Source of the DNA: JBBRZF01 sp038236965
GTDB lineage: Bacteria; Acidobacteriota; Terriglobia; Terriglobales; Acidobacteriaceae
NCBI GenBank assembly: GCA_038236965.1
Contig: JBBRZF010000055.1
Span: 1 to 18,447, forward strand
DNA: 18,447 nt
Direction: 5' to 3'
Shown here: positions 7,820 to 13,470 of the stretch, piece by piece
Layout: each line of letters begins with the position of its first letter
How positions within the stretch are numbered: the stretch's first letter is position 1
Position numbers and translations under genes: made by a program
Notes under the pieces: generated by a model
Told to the model about the DNA's origin: nothing
Seen by the model: the letters and a program-made list of their open reading frames with translations, nothing else
Database searches by the model: none

Positions 7820-8569
7820 TCAGTCCTGGCGCGAGCGGCCGAGGAACAACTGTGAGGCCATTACGTAGAGGTTCACGAAGTCGAGCGAGATGAGCAGCGC
7901 ACCGATGAGGGCGGCCTTGTCGCGCTGCGGATCATCGTCTTCGAATTCGTACTCGAGGTCACAGATGAAATCCGTGTGATAGGAGATGAGAATGGCGAAG
8001 ATGATGACGCCGAGATAGGACATAGCCCAATAAACGACGGCGTTGCGCATGAGCAGATTCACGGCTACGACAACGGCCAATCCGATGGCCAGCGTCTTGA
8101 GCGCTCCGGTGCCTCCGCGAAGGTCGCGGTCGGGATAGTAAACGCCATAGGCCATGAGCGCGAGAAACGTGAGCGCGGTGACGAAGAAGCCGAAGGCGAC
8201 TGCGCCCGGAGGCACAAAGAGGAAGAAGACGCAGAACGAGATTCCGTTGAAAAGCGCGTAGGCGACGAAAGCAATCCAGGCGGCGGCGACGCTGAAATAC
8301 TGCACCGCCCGCGAGAGGCAGGCGACGACGACGACCTCGAACAGAAACAAGAGTTGGAAATTCAGAGGATGCGAACGGACGTACTCGAAGATATCCGGCT
8401 GGCGGGCTGCCCATGCCGCCACGAGTGCCGAAAGAAACAGACCGATGGCGACGAGCGCATAGACGCGCACCAGGAAGTGGCGCTCTTCACGAGCCACCTC
8501 CTCCATCTCATGGGCGAGCGGCGCGGGGCGGACGGGATCGTAAACGGCGCTTTTTGACGAATCAGGCAT
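7820..8569 (-). CDS. Bax inhibitor-1/YccA-YbhL family integral membrane protein
   Basis: This is a multi-pass inner-membrane protein of the TMBIM/BI-1 superfamily, whose bacterial member BsYetJ is a pH-sensitive calcium leak channel. The 249-aa protein has a charged cytoplasmic N-terminus (about 60 residues), then about seven hydrophobic segments starting at VYALVAIGLFLSALVAAWAA. The family signature near the end is present in modified form: YHTDFICD (usually a D-T/D-Q site) and LISLDFVNLY (usually LDxINLF). Both signature aspartates, the pH-sensing pair in YetJ, are retained. The ATG at 8569 was chosen because the 32-residue in-frame extension to 8665 reads through tandem-repeat DNA and looks non-coding. 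It is followed 132 bp later by the marR-like gene in the same direction. Substrate and regulation are not visible. Confidence 0.85.
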   Translation of the reverse strand: MPDSSKSAVYDPVRPAPLAHEMEEVAREERHFLVRVYALVAIGLFLSALVAAWAARQPDIFEYVRSHPLNFQLLFLFEVVVVACLSRAVQYFSVAAAWIAFVAYALFNGISFCVFFLFVPPGAVAFGFFVTALTFLALMAYGVYYPDRDLRGGTGALKTLAIGLAVVVAVNLLMRNAVVYWAMSYLGVIIFAILISYHTDFICDLEYEFEDDDPQRDKAALIGALLISLDFVNLYVMASQLFLGRSRQD

Positions 8570-8625
8570 GAGGGGCAATGCAGAATCTACCACGAAGGCG
8601 GAGAGGAGAGAAGAGGCAGAAGAAG

Positions 8626-8672
8626 TGGTAATTGGGTAAATGGTAATTGGGTAAGTGAGGGTCAAGGGTCAA
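8626..8672. repeat. short tandem repeats (15-bp x2 and 7-bp x2)
   Basis: TGGTAATTGGGTAA occurs twice at 15-bp spacing (8626-8639 and 8641-8654). The heptamer GGGTCAA then occurs twice in tandem (8659-8672). They lie in the gap between the zinc-ribbon gene and the BI-1-like gene, just upstream of the latter. Confidence 0.8.
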
Positions 8673-8698
8673 CGACGGAGGAAAGATCAAAGTCAAAG

Positions 8699-8729
8699 GC
8701 CCCACACTCGCCAACGGCGGATGTGGGGC
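8699..8729 (-). terminator. terminator hairpin of the MerR/zinc-ribbon operon
   Basis: GCCCCACACTCGCC (8699-8712), loop AAC and GGCGGATGTGGGGC (8716-8729) pair with two central mismatches. On the minus strand the hairpin starts 46 bp after the zinc-ribbon stop and is followed by an interrupted T-rich stretch (CTTTGACTTTGATCTTT). It is probably a Rho-independent terminator with an imperfect tail. Confidence 0.55.
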
Positions 8730-8774
8730 AGCAAGTGTTTCCCTGGACATAAGGCGACGTCGAACATCAAGAAG

Positions 8775-9038
8775 CTAATTACATTTGCGGGGCACGATGT
8801 CGTCGTTGTGGATAAAGAACTGTGCCGGGCAAATTTCCGAACCGCAGATGACCGGGGTAAGTCCGGCGATCTGTTTACGGGTTATGAGGCCGAGAGTTCC
8901 GCACGATGGGCAGGCAAGCACCCCCCAATACGGATCTTCGGATTCGCCCATTTCGCCCGCGTTCTCCAAAATGAAAAGAGTACCGGGGCCCATCTGCTCG
9001 GGGATCCACTCGCTCAGGAAATTGATTTCGGCAACCAT
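8775..9038 (-). CDS. small zinc-ribbon protein of unknown function
   Basis: I do not recognise a named family. The 87-aa product has a non-cysteine first half (acidic, with LFILENAGEMGESEDPYWG) and a likely zinc ribbon made by C43-P-S-C46-G and C65-G-S-E-I-C70-P, with a final C86 in the penultimate position. Such ribbons bind one Zn and often mediate protein or nucleic-acid contacts. The ATG at 9038 is strongly supported by GGAGGA 5 nt upstream; an in-frame start at 9122 would overlap the MerR gene. It lies 40 bp after the MerR-family gene in the same orientation, with no promoter visible between and a hairpin after it, so the two are probably one operon. The role may be tied to that regulator's signal, but this cannot be shown. 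Confidence 0.75.
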   Translation of the reverse strand: MVAEINFLSEWIPEQMGPGTLFILENAGEMGESEDPYWGVLACPSCGTLGLITRKQIAGLTPVICGSEICPAQFFIHNDDIVPRKCN

Positions 9039-9078
9039 GTTTCCTCCGTCTGATGCATGAAGCCGTTTAAAAGCAGCA

Positions 9079-9618
9079 CTACGCTTGCCTGTAGTGACCG
9101 GACGTTCGACGAACCGGTGCATTGCGGAACGACGCTTTTGCGACGTTCACATTGTGAACAGCGCGAGCCTTGGGGGCGGCAGGGGCAGTATCCAGTTTGC
9201 GTGGAATCCCGCGTATGTCGGCCTGTATCCGTGTAACGGTGTCACTGAGACAGATAGCCAGCATGGGCTGGCGCGAGTTTTTCAAGACGTTGACGACGGC
9301 CTGGGCGGAGTCTTCCAAAAAGATGTTCTTGCCGTCGGTAAGCAGGTGGAAATCGGAGTTGGCAGAGACAGTTTCGACGAGGCGCTTGCCGAGTTCGCGT
9401 TGCAGAAATCGAATGACCTTGCGGACGCGCTGGAGGCTGAAGCCGCGGTGACGCAGTTCGCAGATGACGGCGATCTCCGCCAGGTCGTCGAGAGTGTAGA
9501 GGCGGCGGTGTCCTTCCCGTGCGGGCACCACGATGCGGCGCTCATCCCACCACTGTAGCTGTCGAGGCGTGATTCCTGTAAGCCCCACTACCTCGCCGGA
9601 TGTGAACCGCTGGTCCAC
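9079..9618 (-). CDS. MerR-family transcriptional regulator
   Basis: The N-terminal 70 residues form a MerR winged helix: FTSGEVVGLTGITPRQLQWW, then the wing REGHRRLYTLDDLAEI. Next comes FSLQRVRKVIRFLQREL, the start of the usual dimerisation helix. The remaining ~100 residues lack the metal-binding cysteines of MerR/CueR/ZntR. Instead they have a short globular-looking segment (FHLLTDGKNIFLEDSAQAVV...LAICLSD) that weakly recalls DUF433-like tails, then a basic disordered end. The ligand is therefore unknown. The start is GTG at 9618 with GAGGGG upstream. The near-consensus promoter and nested palindromes directly upstream suggest autoregulation, probably by repression, because the 16-bp promoter spacer is shorter than the 19-20 bp typical of MerR-activated promoters. 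Confidence 0.85.
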   Translation of the reverse strand: MDQRFTSGEVVGLTGITPRQLQWWDERRIVVPAREGHRRLYTLDDLAEIAVICELRHRGFSLQRVRKVIRFLQRELGKRLVETVSANSDFHLLTDGKNIFLEDSAQAVVNVLKNSRQPMLAICLSDTVTRIQADIRGIPRKLDTAPAAPKARAVHNVNVAKASFRNAPVRRTSGHYRQA

Positions 9619-9644
9619 GGGCGCTACCCCTCAAGTCGCTGTCG

Positions 9645-9681
9645 GGACGGAAACATTTCCGTCCTGAAATGTTTGAAACAT
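9645..9681. promoter_or_regulatory. nested palindromes: operator candidate for the MerR-family regulator
   Basis: GGACGGAAA-CA-TTTCCGTCC (9645-9664) has perfect 9-bp arms. ATGTTT-G-AAACAT (9669-9681) has perfect 6-bp arms and touches the -10 box. The two share GAAAC/GTTTC elements, and GAAACATTTC/GAAATGTTTG also pair 9 of 10. They cover the likely start site and 5' leader of the MerR gene. Confidence 0.6.
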
Positions 9682-9707
9682 ATTAAGCCAGCCTTGTTGC
9701 CTGTCAA
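9680..9707 (-). promoter_or_regulatory. strong sigma70-type promoter for the MerR/zinc-ribbon operon
   Basis: On the minus strand TTGACA (9702-9707) is followed after 16 bp by TAATAT (9680-9685). This gives a perfect -35 and a five-of-six -10. The predicted start site is near 9673, leaving a ~55-nt leader that contains the 9645-9664 palindrome. Confidence 0.65.
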
Positions 9708-9719
9708 GGTGAATAAACA

Positions 9720-9754
9720 GTTGCCGGTTGTCAGTTGTCAGTTGCCAGTTGCCG
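9720..9754. repeat. heptameric short tandem repeat, GTTGYCR x5
   Basis: Five consecutive heptamers read GTTGCCG, GTTGTCA, GTTGTCA, GTTGCCA, GTTGCCG. They lie between the thiS stop and the MerR promoter, in non-coding DNA. The form resembles the heptameric STRRs described in heterocystous cyanobacteria. Confidence 0.85.
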
Positions 9755-9795
9755 TTGCGAATTATCCAGGCAGGAAGGAAAACTTGGAACAGGAG

Positions 9796-9996
9796 CTAGA
9801 GGCCGCCGCCTACGAAGTGGACTATTTCGAGTTTGTCGTTGTCGGCGAGATTGGTTGCGGCCCAGTGGGCGCGTGGGACGATGTCGCAATTCAATTCCAC
9901 GGCGACGCGATCCCCCTTAAGCGCCAAGGTTTCTACCAGTTCAGCCAGGGTCGAACCAGCGAACTGCTTCTCTTCGCCATTGATCACTAGTTTCAT
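9796..9996 (-). CDS. thiS: ThiS sulfur-carrier protein (ubiquitin fold) with GGGL C-terminus
   Basis: ThiS carries sulfur as a C-terminal thiocarboxylate to thiazole synthase ThiG in thiamine synthesis. The 66-aa product matches family length and pattern: MKLVINGEEKQF, an AELVETL helix, VAVELNCDIVPR and a NDKLEIVHFVGGG end. The last residue is Leu after the glycines, whereas the usual reactive terminus is GG; the stop codon (TAG at 9796-9798) is unambiguous. Either the Leu is trimmed or the carrier serves another pathway. I chose the ATG at 9996. The TTG at 10032 would add 12 residues and read through a -10-like box. No thiG, thiF or thiE is adjacent, and no TPP riboswitch is visible in the short leader. 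Confidence 0.85.
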   Translation of the reverse strand: MKLVINGEEKQFAGSTLAELVETLALKGDRVAVELNCDIVPRAHWAATNLADNDKLEIVHFVGGGL

Positions 9997-10005
9997 CTTT
10001 ACCAG

Positions 10006-10011
10006 ATTATC
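10006..10011 (-). promoter_or_regulatory. -10-like box immediately upstream of thiS
   Basis: GATAAT on the minus strand ends 9 nt before the thiS ATG, which would place transcription initiation within about 2-3 nt of the start codon. The -35 region is weak. No Shine-Dalgarno is seen. Confidence 0.35.
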
Positions 10012-10239
10012 AGATTGGGAATGCACGCCCAAAAGCCTGTCTGCGTGATCAAGGAAGGGGGCAATTTCGTTGCGTCGGGGGAGGGAGAAAATTTGTTAAG
10101 ACCTACCTTGGTGGATTGCGCTGGCATCCTACTTTGTGTCGGACGTTCGTCTGGCGCGAGGTGGCAGCCTCTCTCCTCCCTCTGATGCCCCCTCTGCTCC
10201 ATCATCGACTTCGTTTTGCAAAGCCACTTGAGGTGGCCC

Positions 10240-12300
10240 ATGGAATTCGGCAAACGACAAGGCTGGAATCTGTTCAACGCCAGAGGGGTGCCCTCGAAGT
10301 ACCAACTGATACTGGACAATGCTTCTGAGTTGGTGGCTTTGCTGGGAGCGGACGGGTTCGTGCAGTACGTGAATCCGCACATTGAAAAGACGCTAGGGTA
10401 CCGGGTGTCGGAGGTGATTGGGAGAAACATCTTCGAATTCGTCCATCCGGACGATGCCCCGCGCGCTGCGCAGGAATACTCGGTCACGATTCAGGCAGAA
10501 GGTGAACGGATTCCCAGCGTGCTTCGCCTGCGCGACTCGAACGGGGGTTGGGTTCCCTTTGAAGTGATCGCGAATAATCGCCTCAAACATCCGGGCCTAC
10601 GTGCCGTCGTCTTGACGGCCCGCGACCTTCGATTTCAAAAGGAGATCACGAGCGCTATCCAGAACGCCAACCTGGACACGGAGAAATCTGCGGAAGAGCG
10701 GACGACGGAGATGGCGAAGATCAACGCCGAACTAAGGATAGAAAACCAGGCGCGACGCCAGGTCGAACGCCAATTGAAATACACCATCTCGCTCCTGAAC
10801 GCTACGCTGGACTCGACGGCAGACGGCATCCTTGTGGTATCCAGCAACGGCAGGATCACGAGTTGCAACAAGCAGTTCATGGAAATGTGGCGATTGGAAT
10901 GCGGCTCCGCGGTAACGAAAGATGACCGGGCGCTGCTGAATTTCGCGATGCAGCAGTTGCAGAGTCCGGATGATTTTCTGGAAAAGGTGCGCTCGCTGTA
11001 TGCGGACCCGACGGCGACGAGCTTCGACGTTCTTCATTTCAAGGACGGTCGCATCCTGGAGCGCTACTCGCAGCCAGAGAGGATGGACGACAAGATCGTT
11101 GGGCGGGTATGGAGCTTCCGCGATGTGACCCACGCGCGCAACCTGGAGATGGAGCTACGCCAATCCCAGAAAATGGAGGCGCTGGGAAGACTGGCTGGGG
11201 GCATCGCGCACGACTTCAACAACCTGCTGATGCTGATCTCCGGATACGTGAACCAAATGCTGAGCGACCATTCCGAGGCGGAGAGGCGGGCCTTGGCCGA
11301 GCAGGCCCTTGCGAGCACGAAGCGGGCAGCATCGGTGACGAAACAACTGCTGGCCTTCAGCCGGAAATTGCCGGCGACGCCGAGCGCGACCGACCTGAAC
11401 CTGATCGTGTTGAATATGGAAAACATGTTGCGGCGTCTATTGTCGGATCAGATAGAGCTACAGATCTCGTTGTCAGAGAGTCCGCAGCCGGTATTCGTAG
11501 ATGTATCGCAGATCGAAGTGCTGCTGATCAACCTTGCGGTGAACGCACAGGATGCGATGCCGGACGGAGGACTGTTATCGATAGGGACGGCTCCGACGAC
11601 TCCGTGGGTGAGTCCGCAGAAGGTGAAGGGGCATGGAGAAAATTTTGCAGTGCTGCAAGTGAGCGATACGGGGCACGGAATGCCGGAAGGTATACAGGCG
11701 CATATCTTCGAACCTTTTTTCACGACCAAGGAGGTGGGAAAAGGAACGGGACTGGGATTATCAACCGTGTTCGGGATCATCGAACGTGCGGGAGGCTCGA
11801 TAGAGGTACAAAGCGCGCCGGGGGAAGGAAGCGCCTTCCGTATTTATCTGCCGAAGGTGGAAGCGGCAGCAGAAGAGTCGCCGAAAGTCTCGGCCGCGCT
11901 GCCCGGCGGCGGCAACGAAACCATTCTGCTGGCAGAGGACGAATCGGGTATAAGAACGATGACGCGAGCCTACTTGGAGAGCCTGGGGTACCACGTACTG
12001 GAAGCGGCCGACGGATCGGAGGCGATACGGCGTTCGCTGGAGTATCCGGGCGTGATCGACCTGGTGCTCACCGATATCCTGATGCCGGGCATTCGCGGAG
12101 ACGTCGCCGTGGAGGAGATACGGCGGCACCGCCCCGCCATCCAATCGATCCTCATGTCAGGCTATGCCGACCAGGACGCGATCGATTACCTGAAGAACAT
12201 CCTGAACAAGCCTTTTGAATTTCCCGAGTTGGGGCGGCGTCTGCGCACACTTCTGGACGCGCCATCGGCGGAACACGCGAGCAGCGAACCTGCCGCTTGA
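10240..12300 (+). CDS. hybrid sensor histidine kinase: PAS-PAS-HisKA-HATPase-receiver
   Basis: This 686-aa soluble-looking kinase has no clear membrane segment. Domain order: PAS 1 (about 20-130, DNASELVALLGADGFVQYVN), a coiled-coil linker (about 140-180), PAS 2 (about 185-295, LDSTADGILVVSSNGRI), HisKA with the phospho-acceptor His324 in GGIAHDFNNLL, and HATPase (N box NLAVNAQDAMPDGG with Asn435, DTGHGMP near 476, FEPFFTTK, GTGLGLST). The C-terminal receiver (about 561-674) has its acidic pair in LLAEDE, phospho-acceptor Asp612 in LTDILMPG and Lys657 in NKPFEF. The ATG at 10240 has GAGGTGG upstream and is preferred over an in-frame TTG at 10216. The receiver may return phosphate to the kinase or pass it to a phosphotransfer protein. 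The signal is unknown; cytoplasmic ligand or redox sensing through PAS is inferred. Confidence 0.92.
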   Translation: MEFGKRQGWNLFNARGVPSKYQLILDNASELVALLGADGFVQYVNPHIEKTLGYRVSEVIGRNIFEFVHPDDAPRAAQEYSVTIQAEGERIPSVLRLRDSNGGWVPFEVIANNRLKHPGLRAVVLTARDLRFQKEITSAIQNANLDTEKSAEERTTEMAKINAELRIENQARRQVERQLKYTISLLNATLDSTADGILVVSSNGRITSCNKQFMEMWRLECGSAVTKDDRALLNFAMQQLQSPDDFLEKVRSLYADPTATSFDVLHFKDGRILERYSQPERMDDKIVGRVWSFRDVTHARNLEMELRQSQKMEALGRLAGGIAHDFNNLLMLISGYVNQMLSDHSEAERRALAEQALASTKRAASVTKQLLAFSRKLPATPSATDLNLIVLNMENMLRRLLSDQIELQISLSESPQPVFVDVSQIEVLLINLAVNAQDAMPDGGLLSIGTAPTTPWVSPQKVKGHGENFAVLQVSDTGHGMPEGIQAHIFEPFFTTKEVGKGTGLGLSTVFGIIERAGGSIEVQSAPGEGSAFRIYLPKVEAAAEESPKVSAALPGGGNETILLAEDESGIRTMTRAYLESLGYHVLEAADGSEAIRRSLEYPGVIDLVLTDILMPGIRGDVAVEEIRRHRPAIQSILMSGYADQDAIDYLKNILNKPFEFPELGRRLRTLLDAPSAEHASSEPAA

Positions 12301-12435
12301 AGCAGGGTCTATGCAACACGTCGGGAAGATAATCCAGATTCCACTTCGCTCCTGAAAAAATCCAGAGCAGAAGAAAGCGAGCAGGTAAGCAAGGGCGCGC
12401 TTGTTTTTATTAGAAGGTTAGGTGGATGTGTCACT

Positions 12436-12469
12436 AAAAGAAAAACGCCATTCTCTTGAGAAGAATGGC
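12436..12469 (-). terminator. intrinsic terminator of the tRNA operon
   Basis: On the minus strand GCCATTCT (12462-12469), a 7-nt loop and AGAATGGC (12447-12454) form a perfect 8-bp stem followed by a TTTTTCTTTT tract. The first four bases of the stem are the discriminator and CCA of tRNA-Asp. Confidence 0.85.
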
Positions 12470-12542
12470 GGGGTCGACGGGACTCGAACCCGCGGCCTCT
12501 GCCGTGACAGGGCAGCGTTCTAACCAACTGAACTACGACCCC
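12466..12542 (-). tRNA. tRNA-Asp (anticodon GTC)
   Basis: A complete 77-nt cloverleaf. The acceptor GGGGTCG/CGACCCC is fully paired and the D stem is GTTC/GAAC. The anticodon stem CTGCC/GGCAG carries loop CTGTCAC (anticodon GTC). The T arm is GCGGG-TTCGAGT-CCCGT. The discriminator is G, as expected for Asp, and CCA is encoded (12466-12468). Confidence 0.97.
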
Positions 12543-12631
12543 GCTTTCGCGGACGGTGTAAAAACCAAGACACCGGTGATGCATCGGACAGACGTCACTC
12601 TGCCGATTTTCCACTTGAAGCTGAAAGCTTT

Positions 12632-12708
12632 TGGTGGGCAGTGCGGGACTCGAACCTGCGACCCCCTGCTTGTAAGGCAGGTGCTCTAACCAACTGAGCT
12701 AACCGCCC
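12632..12708 (-). tRNA. tRNA-Val (anticodon TAC)
   Basis: A complete 77-nt cloverleaf. The acceptor GGGCGGT/ACTGCCC has one G-T pair and the D stem is GCTC/GAGC. The anticodon stem CCTGC/GCAGG carries loop CTTACAA (anticodon TAC), and the discriminator A is followed by encoded CCA (12632-12634). The T arm GCAGG-TTCGAGT-CCCGC contains one A-C mismatch at the middle pair. It is 89 bp upstream of tRNA-Asp in the same direction and probably co-transcribed. Confidence 0.95.
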
Positions 12709-13017
12709 AAGAGCCCTCAGAATACCACACTGACAAGAGGCGGTATCGCGCGGAATCAACTGCAAACGAAGTATACGAGACCAGAGCGCATCTCGTCAAC
12801 GACAGAGCGCGGCAGTAGATGGATGTGTCCGCGTTTTGGCGACGGAGCAGCGCGGAATGGAAGGGAAAGTAATTATCACAATGGTAACGATGGGTAAACA
12901 GAGTTCCTGTTTTTTACGGTTTCAGGCATCTTTTCACCTCTGTTTGGAAACCAACAAAGTGGCTGGTAACGTTCGAAGCTCTGTGCGCCCACGCCCACCC
13001 TCTCTCACAGGTGCCGC
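12709..13017. other. intergenic region between tRNA-Val and the receiver gene
   Basis: This 309-bp gap holds the tRNA promoter near its left end. The rest is AT-richer than its surroundings. I see no convincing gene, and no confident plus-strand promoter for the receiver protein, although it must lie here. A distant GGTTTC...GAAACC pair (about 12920-12953) is too short to call. Confidence 0.5.
12770..12799 (-). promoter_or_regulatory. sigma70-type promoter of the tRNA-Val/tRNA-Asp operon
   Basis: TTGACG (12794-12799) and TATACT (12770-12775) on the minus strand are 18 bp apart. The predicted start near 12763 leaves a ~55-nt 5' leader before tRNA-Val, which RNase P would remove. Confidence 0.7.
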
Positions 13018-13395
13018 ATGAAAGCCATCTTGTTTGTCGACGACCATGAAGTTCTAGCCCGGCTTAGCTGCGAGATTTTAGAAATGCAGGGATACCGCGC
13101 AGTTTGTGCCTATAACGCTTCGGACGCGCTGGAGAAATTCAGCAAAGAAAAGTTCGATATCCTGGTCACTGATTTCCGCATGGAAGGCATGAACGGCCTT
13201 GAACTGGCCAAACAGATCCATGCACGTGATCCGCAGGTGCCGGTCATCATCGTCACCGGATACGGTCCGGTGGACGGCGGACAGGATGTGAACGCCTGTC
13301 TGCAAAAAGAAGAGCTGTTCCCCGCCCTGCTGGAAAAGATCAAGCTGTACCTTGGCGACGAAGAAACAGTGCCTGAAGAAGCAAAGTCCGCCTAG
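13018..13395 (+). CDS. stand-alone response-regulator receiver protein (CheY-like)
   Basis: A 125-aa single receiver domain with no output domain. The acidic pair D8/D9 (FVDDHE), phospho-acceptor Asp52 (LVTDFRMEG), Thr80 (IIVTGYG) and Lys97 (LQKEEL) are in place. The Pro that normally follows the Lys is Glu98. A short acidic tail (GDEETVPEEAKSA) follows helix 5. It could be a diffusible phosphate shuttle or sink for a kinase such as the hybrid kinase about 700 bp away, but the tRNA operon lies between them and pairing is only a guess. The start ATG at 13018 has only a weak CAGGTG ahead of it. A strong terminator ends the transcript. Confidence 0.88.
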   Translation: MKAILFVDDHEVLARLSCEILEMQGYRAVCAYNASDALEKFSKEKFDILVTDFRMEGMNGLELAKQIHARDPQVPVIIVTGYGPVDGGQDVNACLQKEELFPALLEKIKLYLGDEETVPEEAKSA

Positions 13396-13415
13396 TTTCC
13401 AGTTGTCCTCCTGAG

Positions 13416-13449
13416 AACGGAAGTGAGCTTTGGCTCGCTTCCGTTTTTT
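13416..13449 (+). terminator. intrinsic terminator after the receiver gene
   Basis: AACGGAAGTGAGC (13416-13428), loop TTTG and GCTCGCTTCCGTT (13433-13445) form a 13-bp stem with one G-T pair. It runs into six T residues (13444-13449), 20 bp after the stop codon. Confidence 0.92.
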
Positions 13450-13456
13450 ATTGCTG

Positions 13457-13462
13457 TATTAT
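13457..13462 (+). promoter_or_regulatory. -10-like box before the hpnK-like gene
   Basis: TATTAT lies 8 nt before the GTG start at 13471 and right after the receiver terminator, so initiation would fall at or next to the start codon. No clear -35 box and no Shine-Dalgarno were found. Confidence 0.35.
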
Positions 13463-13470
13463 TTTCCGCA

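Noticed and set aside
8570..8665. 32-residue N-terminal extension of the BI-1-like protein
   Set aside because: It translates the tandem-repeat DNA (YPITIYPITT) and is best seen as non-coding; the core family begins after Met33.
9079..9618. MerR gene plus zinc-ribbon gene as a VapB45-like toxin-antitoxin pair
   Set aside because: The MerR C-terminus only weakly recalls DUF433, and the partner shows no PIN-type acidic residues, so a toxin role is unsupported.
8626..9754. possible CRISPR array
   Set aside because: The repeats are 7-15 bp direct tandems without spacers, and no cas genes are nearby.
10012..10239. promoter or small RNA between thiS and the hybrid kinase
   Set aside because: The segment is purine/pyrimidine-skewed, but no good -35/-10 pair or stable terminator-like hairpin was found.
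11109..12218. 369-codon open frame on the plus strand inside the hybrid kinase
   Set aside because: It lies wholly within the kinase/receiver coding region in another frame, and its composition (Gly/Arg/Ala-rich) is typical of a shifted GC-rich frame. The kinase frame has complete motifs.
12309..12689. open frames overlapping the tRNA cluster on both strands
   Set aside because: They read through the tRNA-Asp gene, and one enters tRNA-Val. The cloverleaf structures explain the sequence, and such tRNA-derived peptides are a common annotation artefact.
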